Assembly (NCBI GenBank): GCA_963797605.1
Contig: CAWCPX010000017.1
Location: forward strand, 124,001-188,000
Direction: 5' to 3'
From: DASQPR01 sp963797605
GTDB lineage: Bacteria; Actinomycetota; Actinomycetes; Mycobacteriales; Micromonosporaceae
Length of the DNA stretch: 64,000 nucleotides
Shown in pieces: positions 1 to 8,339 of the stretch (position 1 is the first letter of the stretch; each line of letters begins with the position of its first letter). A program made the translations under genes and the position numbers. Under the pieces are notes generated by a model. That model was given only the letters and a program-made list of their open reading frames with translations. It was not told the origin of the DNA and did no database searches.

Positions 1-204
1 GTGGATCACCGCACTGGGTGCCACCGACCGCACGAGCGCGTCGACGGCGGAGGGCGACGTCACGTCGAGCTGATGCCACGTGACGCCCGGAAGGTCGAGC
101 GGTCGCGACATGTACGTGCCGACGACCGGTGTCCCGAGCGCCAGCGCCCGCCGGCAGAGGTGCCGGCCGAGGTATCCGCTGGCGCCCGTGACGAGGAGGG
201 TCAC
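1..204 (-). CDS. NAD(P)-binding sugar-nucleotide reductase/epimerase, C-terminus outside window
   Basis: Only the first 68 codons are present; the gene runs off the left edge. It begins at a GTG (204-202) and opens with a Rossmann glycine motif, TLLVTGASGYLGRHL, typical of extended short-chain dehydrogenases of the RmlD (dTDP-4-dehydrorhamnose reductase) and epimerase type. The following residues end in a VAPSAVIH strand, the usual fourth beta strand of that fold. The start codon overlaps the aspS stop as GTGA, so it is probably translated by coupling to aspS. Substrate cannot be told from this fragment; a role in cell-wall or exopolysaccharide sugar synthesis is an inference from the family. 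Confidence 0.75.
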   Translation of the reverse strand, partial: MTLLVTGASGYLGRHLCRRALALGTPVVGTYMSRPLDLPGVTWHQLDVTSPSAVDALVRSVAPSAVIH

Positions 205-2008
205 GCCGAGGCGGGAGCCGGCTCGGCCGTACCGGCGGCGGGCTTCGGTTTGGCGTCGATGCCCGCCTCCTTGCGCTGCTCGGCGGTGATCGGCGTCGGT
301 GCCTGCGTCAACGGGTCGAACCCGCCGCGCGTCTTCGGGAACGCGATCACCTCGCGGATCGACGTCTCGCCTGCGAGCAGCATGCAGACGCGGTCCCAGC
401 CGAGCGCGATGCCGCCGTGCGGGGGCGGGCCGAACTTGAACGCGTCGAGCAGGAAGCCGAACTTGTCGGCCGCCTCGGCTTCGGAGATCCCGAGGGTCGT
501 GAACACCCGTCGCTGGACGTCGCCCTGGTGGATACGGATCGAGCCGCCGCCGATCTCGTTGCCGTTGCAGACGATGTCGTACGCGTACGCGAGCGCTTCG
601 CCCGGCGACGACTCGAAGTTGTCGATCCAGTCGCCGTTCGGGGACGTGAACGGGTGGTGCACGGCCGTCCAGCCGAGCTGGTTGCCGTTGTCGTCGATGG
701 CCGGCTCGAACATCGGCGCGTCGATGACCCAGCAGAACGCCCAGGCGCTCTCGTCGATGAGCCCGGCCCGCTTGGCGATCTCGATACGCGCGGCACCGAG
801 CAGCTCCTGCGCCTCGCGACGACGGTGCGCGGCGGCGAAGAACACCGCGTCGCCGGGCTTGGCGCCAACGACGTCGGCCAGACCCGCCAGGTGGTCGGCG
901 GAAAGGTTCTTCGCCACCGGACCGCGGGCCTCGCCGGTTTCCGCGTCGAGCACGACGTACGCGAGGCCGCGGGCGCCACGGGCCTTCGCCCAGTCCTGCC
1001 AGCCGTCGAGTTCCTTGCGGGTCTGCGCCGCGCCGCCGGGCATCACGACCGCGCCGACGTAGCCACCGGCCTCGATCGCGCCGGCGAACACGCGGAATTC
1101 CGTACCCGTCAAATAGGTCGTGAGGTCTGTCAACTCGACGCCGTAACGAAGGTCGGGCTTGTCGGAGCCGTAGCGCTCCATCGCCTCGGTCCAGGTGATG
1201 CGGGGCACCGGCGCGGGGCAGCACGAAGTCGGCCAGCTCGCCCCACAGCGCGCCGACGATCTCCTCGCCGAGCTCGATGATGTCGTCTTGCGTGATGAAG
1301 GACATCTCGATGTCGAGCTGCGTGAACTCGGGCTGGCGGTCGGCCCGGAAGTCTTCGTCGCGGTAGCAGCGCGCGATCTGGTAGTAGCGCTCCATGCCGG
1401 CCACCATCAGCAGCTGCTTGAAGAGCTGCGGGCTCTGGGGAAGCGCGTACCACGTGCCGGGTTGCAAACGCACCGGCACGAGGAAATCGCGCGCGCCCTC
1501 CGGCGTCGACCGGGTGAGCGTCGGCGTCTCGATCTCGTTGAAGTCGTGCTCGTCGAGGACGCGCGCGCGCGATCTTGTTGGCGTTGCTGCGGAGCTTGAG
1601 GTTGCGGTGCGGGCCGCTGCGGCGCAGGTCGAGGTAGCGGTAACGGAGGCGGATGTCGTCGCCGGCCTCGATGTTGTCGTCGACCGGGATCGGCAGCGGG
1701 GCGGCCTCGGAGAGAATCACCAGCTCGTCGGCGGTCACCTCGATCTCGCCGGTCGGCAGCTCCGGGTTGTCGTTGCCCTCCGGACGGCGCCCGACGGTGC
1801 CGGTGACCTTGACGCAGAACTCGTTGCGGAGCGCGTGCGCGGCTTCCAGTTCTTCGCGGAACACGACCTGCACGATGCCGGAACCGTCGCGCAGGTCGAC
1901 GAAGATCACGCCGCCGTGGTCGCGCCGGCGGGCCACCCAACCGGCGAGGGTCACCGTCGTGCCGGCGTCGGCCGATCGAAGGCTGCCGGCTTCATGGGTT
2001 CGGATCAC
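201..2008 (-). CDS. aspS: Aspartyl-tRNA synthetase, reading frame broken at two places
   Basis: Class II synthetase charging tRNA-Asp (possibly also tRNA-Asn) in the cytoplasm. The N-terminal OB-fold anticodon domain (VTLAGWVARRRDHGGVIFVD, roughly residues 20-40) and the RYRYLDLRR motif 2 region are in one frame down to about 1570. The middle (LDEHDFNEIETPTLTRSTPE, then YRDEDFRADRQPEFTQLDIE) is in a second frame, and from about 1208 the bacterial insertion and C-terminal motif 3 (GGIALGWDRVCMLL) are in a third. The breaks lie at a GCGCGCGCGC run (1561-1570) and next to a CCCC run near 1205-1212. Removing one base at the first site joins the frames exactly. Start is GTG with a GAGGAG ribosome site 8 bases upstream. 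An essential gene broken this way suggests sequence error rather than a pseudogene. Confidence 0.9.
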
Positions 2009-2088
2009 GTGCGCTCCTCACATCTGCTGGGTCACGACCCGCGAGGGCCGTCAGACATTCTCGCAGGCGCGCCCGGCACCGAATCGCG

Positions 2089-2919
2089 CTACCCCGCCGC
2101 GCCCAGAACCCGCGCAAGAACCGGCGGAAATGCCTCGCGTGCGGTGACGTAGCCGATGTGGTCGCCCGGAAAGTCAACGACGGTCAAACCCAGAAGACCC
2201 GCGAGCACGAGATTTGGCCGGTACGGCATGAAGCTCCGCGACTCCGAGCCCCCGGCCAGCACGAGCTGATCGCGGTGGGCTTTCAGGGCATCGAGGTCAG
2301 GTGTCCTCGCCGGGTACTGCCGCACCTCGTACTCCAGCCAGAACCGCTGGTTGGCATGCATCCGCCGCATCATCTCGATCACGGCCGGCGGAAATTGGCT
2401 GAAATCCTGCGAGCCCTGCTCGGGCATGCCGATCCGTGGACCGAATCGGTTCATCGCGACGTCCTGCCCGTCGGCGTGGTAGACCTCGACGACGCGGTCG
2501 AAGAAGGCCGGCCAGCCCTCCCGCTCCGGCAGCAGCCCGACGAGCGGCGGTTCGTGGGCGATGAGCTTCCCGACGCGGTCTGGATGCCGGGCGAGCAGGT
2601 GCAACGCGACGATCGCACCGGAACTGGAGCCGAACACGTCCGCTCGGGCGTCGGGGCCGGCGATCGCGTCGATGAGGGCGATCGCGTCGTCGACGTCGGC
2701 TTCGAGCCGCCCGACGCCGGGATCGACACCGACATCAAGCGGGCTGCGGGCGAAGCCGCGGCGGTCGTAGGCGACCACGGTGAAGCGGTCGGCGAGAGCG
2801 TGGGCGACCGGCGCGTAGGGCCCCGCGTCTCCGTTGCCACCCGACACGAGCAGGAGCAGCGGCCCGCTCCCCCGCACCTCGTAGTAGATCTGAGCGCCGT
2901 CTACGGCAAGCATCGTCAT
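2089..2919 (-). CDS. Alpha/beta-fold hydrolase
   Basis: A 276-residue single-domain alpha/beta hydrolase. It shows the oxyanion-side strand LLLLVSGGNGDA near residue 20, the nucleophile elbow VFGSSSGAIVALHLLARHP near residue 100, and a C-terminal catalytic histidine in DFPGDHIGYVTAREAFP. The reading frame is open further upstream to 3027, but that extension runs back into a long palindromic repeat, so the ATG at 2919 (MTMLAVDGAQIYYEVRG) is chosen. Substrate is unknown; members of this group include haloperoxidase-like and epoxide-hydrolase-like enzymes. It lies 80 bases upstream of aspS on the same strand and is intact, unlike its neighbours. Confidence 0.8.
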   Translation of the reverse strand: MTMLAVDGAQIYYEVRGSGPLLLLVSGGNGDAGPYAPVAHALADRFTVVAYDRRGFARSPLDVGVDPGVGRLEADVDDAIALIDAIAGPDARADVFGSSSGAIVALHLLARHPDRVGKLIAHEPPLVGLLPEREGWPAFFDRVVEVYHADGQDVAMNRFGPRIGMPEQGSQDFSQFPPAVIEMMRRMHANQRFWLEYEVRQYPARTPDLDALKAHRDQLVLAGGSESRSFMPYRPNLVLAGLLGLTVVDFPGDHIGYVTAREAFPPVLARVLGAAG

Positions 2920-2975
2920 GCCCGTCAACCTACCTTGACGAGCTTCGTCCGTCAACAGGGCTTGACGCGCGACTG

Positions 2976-3027
2976 TTGACCTTGGCGAGAAACTGCTGCC
3001 AGGGGTGCAGTTTTTCGCCAAGGTCAA
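2976..3027. repeat. Long hairpin palindrome, copy 1
   Basis: A near-perfect inverted repeat: 21-base arms beginning TTGACCTTGGCGAGAAACTG, one mismatch, around a 10-base loop. A second copy lies at 4018-4068, so the pair brackets the gene at 3043-4020. Similarity continues past the right arm as GGTCAA, three variable bases, then TTATCC in both copies. It could be a bidirectional terminator, a REP-like element or the end of a mobile unit. Confidence 0.8.
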
Positions 3028-3030
3028 GAG

Positions 3031-3039
3031 TTATCCACA
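3031..3039 (+). promoter_or_regulatory. TTATCCACA, DnaA-box-like nonamer
   Basis: A perfect match to the classical DnaA-box consensus three bases after the palindrome at 2976-3027 and just before the gene at 3043. Only one box is present, so it is not an origin. It may be chance or part of the repeat unit, since the other copy carries the related TTATCCGAT at the same spacing. Confidence 0.3.
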
Positions 3040-3042
3040 GGT

Positions 3043-4020
3043 ATGCCGCCAAGGGTGGCGGGATCCGGCGGACGTGGCGACGATGACGCGGTGGGCGACG
3101 GGAGCGAACAGGCGCTCGGTCCGATCTTGACGATGCAAGACGGTGTCGTCACGCGGTCGCAGGCGCTCCAGTGCCTGTCCGAGGGCGCTGTGCGGCACAG
3201 ACTCGCATCCGGGCGATGGCAGCAGGTGCATCGCGGCATCCTGGTGACACATAACGGGCCCATCACCGACTCGCAGCGACGCTGGATCGGCATCTTCGCA
3301 GGCGGCAACGGCCGGATGGCGGCGCTCGCAGGGCTCTCCGCACTTGAGCGCTCCGGCATGCGCGGATATCCGAGCCATTCGATCCATATCCTGACGCCTG
3401 ACCATGTCAAAGCCACCAAGCCACCGCGCGGCGTCGTGGTCCATCGCACCATCGCGCTGCCCCGACGCGACTACCTCAGCGGATTTCCGCCACGCACGGC
3501 GCCGGCCCGGTCGGTGGTCGACGCGGCACAGTGGGCACCGTCGACCGACCGCGCCCGAGCCATCGTGGCGGCGGCTTTCCAGCAGCGACTGGTGACGTTG
3601 GCCGAAATCAGCGATGTCCTGGCCCGTTTCACCACGATGCCGCGTCATCGACTGATCACCGAGACAGCGCACGACGCCGCCGGCGGATCGGAATCAATAT
3701 CCGAAATCGACTTCGTGAACCTGTGCCGTCGCGGTCACCTGCCGACGCCGGCCCGGCAAACGGTGGTCACCGATGCGAGCGGGCGTCGCCGCTACCGCGA
3801 CGCTGACTTCGAGGAGTGGCGGGTGCACGTCGAGATCGACGGGGGCCAGCACATCGATCCGGTGCAGTGGTGGGCGGATATGCAGCGGCAGAACGACATG
3901 TGGCGCCCGGGCGGGCAGATTCTGCGATTCCCCGCGTGGGCGGTTCGTGATGATCCGGATCGGGTGATCGCCCGCCTCCGCCGTGCCCTCCTGGAGGCTG
4001 GCTGGCGCCCCTCAACCTGA
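3043..4020 (+). CDS. AbiEi-like / DUF559 (Vsr-fold) protein
   Basis: 325 residues, intact. The N-terminal part (about 30-100: ILTMQDGVVTRSQALQCL, then RLASGRWQQVHRGIL) is the winged-helix type IV antitoxin AbiEi-like domain. The C-terminal part (about 220-320) is a Vsr/DUF559-type nuclease fold: SEIDFVNLC, then RYRDADFEEWRVHVEIDGGQ with acidic residues at PD-(D/E)XK positions, then ILRFPAWAVRDDPDRVIARL. Such two-domain proteins are common and usually solitary in actinobacteria; their function is not settled, and an antitoxin or DNA-processing role is only suggested. The ATG at 3043 gives a glycine-rich leader; an ATG at 3133 (MQDGVVTRS) is an alternative start. Its TGA stop forms the first bases of palindrome copy 2, and it is divergent in orientation from its neighbours, as if inserted between the hydrolase and hisS. 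Confidence 0.7.
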   Translation: MPPRVAGSGGRGDDDAVGDGSEQALGPILTMQDGVVTRSQALQCLSEGAVRHRLASGRWQQVHRGILVTHNGPITDSQRRWIGIFAGGNGRMAALAGLSALERSGMRGYPSHSIHILTPDHVKATKPPRGVVVHRTIALPRRDYLSGFPPRTAPARSVVDAAQWAPSTDRARAIVAAAFQQRLVTLAEISDVLARFTTMPRHRLITETAHDAAGGSESISEIDFVNLCRRGHLPTPARQTVVTDASGRRRYRDADFEEWRVHVEIDGGQHIDPVQWWADMQRQNDMWRPGGQILRFPAWAVRDDPDRVIARLRRALLEAGWRPST

Positions 4021-4068
4021 CCTTGGCGAGAAACTGTTGCCAGAGGTGCAGTTTCTCGCCAAGGTCAA
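4018..4068. repeat. Long hairpin palindrome, copy 2
   Basis: Perfect 19-base arms (TGACCTTGGCGAGAAACTG and its complement) around a 13-base loop. The TGA that ends the upstream gene is the first triplet of the left arm, and the right arm ends only three bases before the hisS stop at 4072. As RNA in either direction it would form a strong hairpin between these convergent genes, so terminator function is plausible. Confidence 0.8.
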
Positions 4069-4071
4069 CTT

Positions 4072-5395
4072 TTATCCGATTTCGGGACGCAGGTCGGACT
4101 CCGGGGGCACCATGTGGTCGCGTCAGCGGGCGCCTGGTCGCCGCTGCGGATGTCCTTGACGGAATCGCCTTCGGCATCGGGGAACCAGACGAACGGGATA
4201 CCGCGGCGGTCGGCGTACCGGATCTGCTTGCCGAACTTCGCCGGCTCCGGGGCCACCTCGGTCGGCGATCCCCCGCGATCGCAGCGCCGACGCGATCCGC
4301 ATGCACGCCGGTCGCGACTCGTCGTCGGGCAGCGCGACCAGCACACACGTCGGCACCGACCGCGACACCGTCAGCGCCTCGGCACCGAACAGCAGCCCAA
4401 GGATCCGCGACACCCCGATGGAGATGCCGACGCCCGGGAACACCGACGAACCCGACGACGCCAGGTTGTCGTAGCGGCCACCGGAGCAGATCGAGCCGGC
4501 GGACTCGTACCCGTGCATGGTCGTCTCGTAGACCGTGCCCGTGTAGTAGTCGAGCCCGCGCGCGATCTTGAGCTGGGCCACCGCGAGCCCGGGCGCGTGT
4601 TCCGCCGCCGTCTCGATCACCCGCACCAGTTCGTCAAGACCCTCGTCGAGCAGCGGGTCCGTGACGCCGAGCGCGCGGACGGCATCGGCGAAAGAGGCGT
4701 CCGGCGACGAGATCTCGACCAGCGCAGGCACGACTTCGCCTGTGCGTCGGTCGCGCCCGGCCGCCGACCAGGAGTTCCGCGACGGCCGGCCGGACCGATC
4801 TTGTCGAGCTTGTCCACGGCGCGCATCGCGGCTTCCGGTATCGGCGATGCCGACGCCTCGGAAGAAACCCTCCATCAGCTTGCGATTGTTGATCTGGATC
4901 GTGACAGGCGGGATCGGCAGGCTGCGCAGCGCGTCGCCGATGACCAGCGGGATCTCCACGTCGCTGTCGAACGCCGAGCGTGTCCCGGCCGACGATGTCG
5001 ATGTCGGCCTGGGTGAACTCGCGGTAGCGGCCGTGCTGCGGCCGCTCACCCCGCCAGACCTTCTGGATCTGGTAGCGCCGGAACGGGAACTGCAGCTTGC
5101 CGGCATTTTCAAGCACATATCGAGCGAACGGTACGGTCAGGTCGAAGTGCAGCCCGAGCGAGGCATCCGAGGTGTCGGCGGCGTCGGCCTGGAGCCGGCT
5201 CAGCACGTACACCTCCTTGGAGGTCTCGCCCTTGCGCAGCAGTTGGTCGAGCGGTTCCACGGCCCGCGTCTCCAGCGGGGAGAAGCCGTAGAGCTCGAAG
5301 GTGCGCTGCAGCCGGGCGATGAGCTGCTGCTCGATCATGCGCTGCGGCGGGAGCCACTCGGGGAATCCGGACAGTGGTGCGATTTTGGTGGACAT
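4072..5395 (-). CDS. hisS: Histidyl-tRNA synthetase, heavily frameshifted
   Basis: Class II synthetase charging tRNA-His. All parts are present but scattered over three frames: PLSGFPEWLPPQRMIEQQLI at the start; HFDLTVPFARYV and YQIQKVWRGERPQHGRYREF (motif 2); VEIPLVIGDALRSLPIPPV; AVDKLDKIGPAG; IARGLDYYTGTVYET and CSGGRYDNLA (histidine-binding motifs); GVGISIGVSRILGLLF; and an anticodon domain with VWFPDAEGDSVKDIRSGDQ. I count at least six frame changes, near 4983, 4850, 4790, 4735, 4275 and 4110. Near the last, adding one C to a CCCCC run restores the ending CPPESDLRPEIG and a TAA at 4072. ATG start at 5395. It lies 5 bases downstream of the MBL-fold gene's stop, in operon orientation. A real loss of hisS would be lethal unless another copy exists. 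Confidence 0.88.
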
Positions 5396-5400
5396 TCTGC

Positions 5401-6099
5401 CTACCAGCCTTTGTTGGGTGCCTCGTACGCCGCCGCTTCCCGCAGGTAGGGGTTGCTGGCGCGCTCGCGGCCGATGGTCGTCTGCGGGCCGTGGCCGGGC
5501 AGCACGATCGTCTCGTCGGGGAGCGTCAGGACCTTGTCCCGCAGGCTCGCCCACATCGCGTCCATGCTTCCGCCCGGCAGGTCGGTGCGCCCGATCGAGC
5601 CCGCGAACAGCACGTCGCCGCTGAAGCAAGCGGCTCGACGTCTGGCCCGGGGCTCTGGAACATCACCGACCCGCCGGTATGGCCCGGCGCGTGGTTGATC
5701 GGTGAAGGTGAGACCCGCGATCTCGACCTCCTGGCGGTCGCTCAGCTCGATGACGGACTCCGGGGCGCTGTAGGTCAGCCGGCCGCCGAAAAGCTCCTTC
5801 AGGCTCATCGACAGGCCCTTTTCCGGGTCGGCCAGCATCTCGAGGTCGTCGGGGTGCAGGTAGGCCGAGATCCCGCGGGCGTCGCAGACCGGCGCGACCG
5901 AGAAGGTGTGATCGAGGTGGCCGTGGGTGAGCAGCACGGCCGCGGGCGTGAGGCGGTGCTGGGCGAGCACGTCGTCGAGTTGGTCGACGACCCCGATGCC
6001 CGGGTCGATGATCACGCACTGCTCCCCCGCGCCGGGCGCGACGACATAGCAGTTCGTGCCGAAGGCGTCTGCGGGAAAGCCGGTGACCAGCACGAACAC
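5401..6099 (-). CDS. MBL-fold metallo-hydrolase (glyoxalase II-like)
   Basis: A 232-residue metallo-beta-lactamase fold hydrolase, the counterpart of the gene found next to hisS in mycobacteria (Rv2581c). It carries the zinc motif LLTHGHLDHTFSV near residue 60, CFSGDVLFAGSIGRTDLPGG near 165 and PGHGPQTTIGRE near 210. In its central part (about 5637-5700) the continuous frame reads as an unrelated sequence, while a neighbouring frame gives HAPGHTGGSVMFQSPGPDVE, the expected third zinc-ligand region. Two compensating indels therefore hide a conserved metal ligand. Start is GTG at 6099. Probable thioesterase of the hydroxyacylglutathione hydrolase type; the substrate in a mycothiol-using actinobacterium is not known from sequence. 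Confidence 0.85.
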   Translation of the reverse strand: MFVLVTGFPADAFGTNCYVVAPGAGEQCVIIDPGIGVVDQLDDVLAQHRLTPAAVLLTHGHLDHTFSVAPVCDARGISAYLHPDDLEMLADPEKGLSMSLKELFGGRLTYSAPESVIELSDRQEVEIAGLTFTDQPRAGPYRRVGDVPEPRARRRAACFSGDVLFAGSIGRTDLPGGSMDAMWASLRDKVLTLPDETIVLPGHGPQTTIGRERASNPYLREAAAYEAPNKGW

Positions 6100-6258
6100 T
6101 CCATAACGTCGCGATCGGGCCGACGGACGATCGACCGGGTGGCGCGCATGAGCCTAGCCGCCGTACCGTGACGCGTTGCCGCCCGGCACGTCATAAAGCG
6201 GACGGCCGGCAAGCACCACAATCCTGGATCACAGTTCGTGACCTCGCACATCCATTTT

Positions 6259-6282
6259 CCAGAGTCTGCCCGTACACTCTGG
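6259..6282 (+). promoter_or_regulatory. Small dyad upstream of the cyclophilin pair
   Basis: CCAGAGT and its complement ACTCTGG separated by 10 bases, about 100 bases upstream of the first cyclophilin. TACACT within it (6273-6278) could be a -10 element, but no convincing -35 is visible. This is the only structure I see in the 284-base divergent gap 6100-6383 apart from a GGAGGGGGA ribosome site ahead of the plus-strand gene. Confidence 0.35.
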
Positions 6283-6383
6283 CGAGTTGTGGCCGCGCGA
6301 CACGTCGGGCCATACCCCATCGTGATCGTCTTCGTCACGTCGCCGCTACCGCGGCGGCAACAATCTGTGGAGGGGGAGCACCC

Positions 6384-7325
6384 GTGGCTTCCAGCAAGGA
6401 CCGCGAGCGCAAGCTCGCCCGGGCCAAGATCGACCGGCAGATGGCGCGGCGAGCCGACAAGGTCGCGTCCAGCGTCAGCGCCAGTCCCAGATCGGCATCG
6501 GTCTGGCGATCCTCCTCGTGCTGGCCGCCGTCGGCTGGGCCACGAACTGGTCGGCATCACGTCGAAGTCGAAGCCGCAGGTGCAGGCGATCGCCCAGACG
6601 TGCACCTGGACCCCGGTCGACACGTCGACGAACGCGGACCTCAAGTCGACGGGCGTGCCTCCGGTCACCGCCGGGCTCCCGTCGTCGGGCAACGTCGACG
6701 ATGACGATCAAGCTCAACTCGGGCACCATCACCGCCTCACTGGACGAGGCGAAGTCGCCGTGCGCCGTGGCGAGCTTCTCGTTCCTGGCCGGCATCAAGT
6801 TCTTCGACGGCACCACGTGCAGCGACCTCGACACCGCCGGGCCGTACGTGCTCGAGTGCGGCGACCCGAGCGGCAAGGGCGACGGCGGCCCGTCCTACAC
6901 GTTCCCGGACGAGAACCTGCCGACCGACTTCGCGCCGGCCCCCGTGCCGACGCCGAGCCCGAGCGCCGGCACCACCCCGTCGGTGATCTACCCGGCCGGC
7001 ACGCTCGCGATGGCGTCCAGCATCGATCAGAGCACCGGGCAGGTGACGCCCGACAGCGGCGGCAGCCAGTTCCTGATCGTCTACAAGGACAGCGCGCTCC
7101 CGCCGAACTTCTCGGTCTTCGGCAAGATCACCGGTGGCCTCGACGTCGTGCAGAAGGTCGCCGCGGCCGGCGTGGCCAGCCTCCGGCGGCAAGGCGCAGA
7201 CCTCGGTCAGCCGCCGAAGCACTCGGTGATCGTCGACCTCGGTGACCGTCGGCCCGATCGACGGCACAGCGACGTCGGCTCGCCGCGCCCCGACGCCGAG
7301 CACGCCCGCGTCCAGCAAATCCTGA
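6384..7325 (+). CDS. Membrane-anchored cyclophilin-type PPIase paralogue lacking the catalytic Arg, frameshifted
   Basis: Starts at GTG 6384 behind GGAGGGGGA. A basic cytoplasmic N-terminus (SSKDRERKLARAKIDRQMAR) is followed by one membrane segment (IGIGLAILLVLAAVGWATNW) and an extracytoplasmic cyclophilin domain: MTIKLNSGTITASLDEAKSP, then GDPSGKGDGGPSYTFPDENL, then SQFLIVYKDSALPPNFSVFG. Several indels (near 6475, 6545, 6697, 7190, 7240) move the frame; the C-terminus SVTVGPIDGTATSARR ends at TGA 7323-7325. Where active cyclophilins have an FHR or CHR motif carrying the catalytic arginine, this protein reads TTCSDLDTAGPYV in an uninterrupted stretch, so the arginine is missing. A Pro/Ser-rich insert (VPTPSPSAGTTPS) also separates the two halves. 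It is probably a divergent, possibly non-catalytic copy. Followed at once by a second, more canonical copy. Confidence 0.8.
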
Positions 7326-7367
7326 CCAGCCCACCGACCTGCCATATTCGTTGTAAGGAGATCCACC

Positions 7368-8278
7368 GTGACGTCCCTCAAGGAGCGCCAGCGCGCGGCG
7401 GCGCGGGCCCGGCTCGAACGCGAGATGGTCGACGCGCCAGACCCACGCGCAACAGCGGCGGCACGCGCCGTAACTACGCCTTCCTCGGCGCGCTCGCCGT
7501 GGTCGTCGTCGTCGGCTTGATCGCTGCTCATCGTGAACGCGGCGGGCGGCAAGTCGCCGAAGCCGACGGCGGCGGCCGCGGTCGAGCCGGCGACGTGCAA
7601 GTGGGCGCCGAACCCGGCACCGGCGGCCTCACCGTCGCCCGGCGCCTCGCCTACGCCGACCGCGCCCGTCGACCCGGACCTGGTCAAGACGCGGCACGCC
7701 GCCGACGACGGATCTGCCGCATTCGGGCACCCGTGACATGGTGATGAACACCAGCCAGGGCAAGATCACGATCGCGCTGGACCTGGCGAAGGCGCCGTGC
7801 GCGGCGGCGAGCTTCGCCTACCTGGCCGGCAAGAACTTCTTCGACAACACGTCCTGCCACCGGCTGGTCACCAGCGGCATCTTCGTGCTGCAGTGCGGCG
7901 ACCCGAGCGGCAAGGGCGACGGCGGCCCGGCTTACACGTTCGCCGAGCGAGAACCTGCCGACCGACCAGCAGCCGAACTACCCGGCCGGCGATCGTCGCG
8001 ATGGCGAACCCGGGCAACCCGGACCTCAACGGCAGCCAGTTCTTCATCGTCTGGAAGGACACGCCGGGCAGCTCGACCCGTCCACCGGCGCGATGCAGTC
8101 GAACCTGCCGTCGCAGTACTCGGTCATCGGCACGGTCACCGGCGGCATGGACGTCGTCACGAAGGTCGGCGATGCCGGCGTCTCCGGCGCGCAGACGGCG
8201 AGCACCGACGGCACGCCGAAGCTGCCGGTCAAGATCAGCACGGTGACGGTCGGACCGGTCGTCGACAACGCGTCCTGA
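7368..8278 (+). CDS. ppi: Membrane-anchored cyclophilin-type peptidyl-prolyl isomerase, frameshifted
   Basis: GTG start at 7368 with a strong AAGGAG ribosome site 7 bases upstream. The layout matches the preceding gene: basic N-terminus (TSLKERQRAAARARLEREMV), a membrane helix (YAFLGALAVVVVVGLIALLI after frame correction), a Pro/Ala linker, then cyclophilin (MVMNTSQGKITIALDLAKAP, NTSCHRLVTSGIFVLQCGDP, NGSQFFIVWKDT, QYSVIGTVTGGMDVVTKV). Unlike its neighbour it keeps CHR with the catalytic arginine. Indels lie near 7435, 7520, 7705, 7947, 7990 and 8075. It probably catalyses proline isomerisation in proteins outside the membrane. A single cyclophilin (Rv2582) occupies this place and orientation next to relA in M. 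tuberculosis; here it is duplicated. Confidence 0.87.
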
Positions 8279-8291
8279 CCCAACGCAGGCG

Positions 8292-8326
8292 AACAGGCGG
8301 CCTCCCTGATCGGGGGGCCGCCTGTT
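8292..8326. terminator. Hairpin terminator between cyclophilin and relA
   Basis: AACAGGCGGCC pairs with GGCCGCCTGTT around a 13-base loop, in the 61 bases between the convergent stops of the cyclophilin gene and relA. It would serve both strands; no long T run follows, as is usual in high-GC actinobacteria. Confidence 0.7.
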
Positions 8327-8339
8327 GCGCATGACGCGG

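Noticed and set aside
201..1062. Long open frames on the plus strand opposite aspS, and similar ones across the window
   Set aside because: High GC opens mirror frames; these have no ribosome sites or family motifs and lie over well-supported genes.
3031..3039. Replication origin at the DnaA-like nonamer
   Set aside because: A single box, no AT-rich unwinding region and no dnaA, dnaN or rnpA nearby.
2976..4068. Insertion sequence ends
   Set aside because: The palindromes are internal hairpins, not terminal inverted repeats of a transposase gene, and the enclosed protein has no transposase motif.
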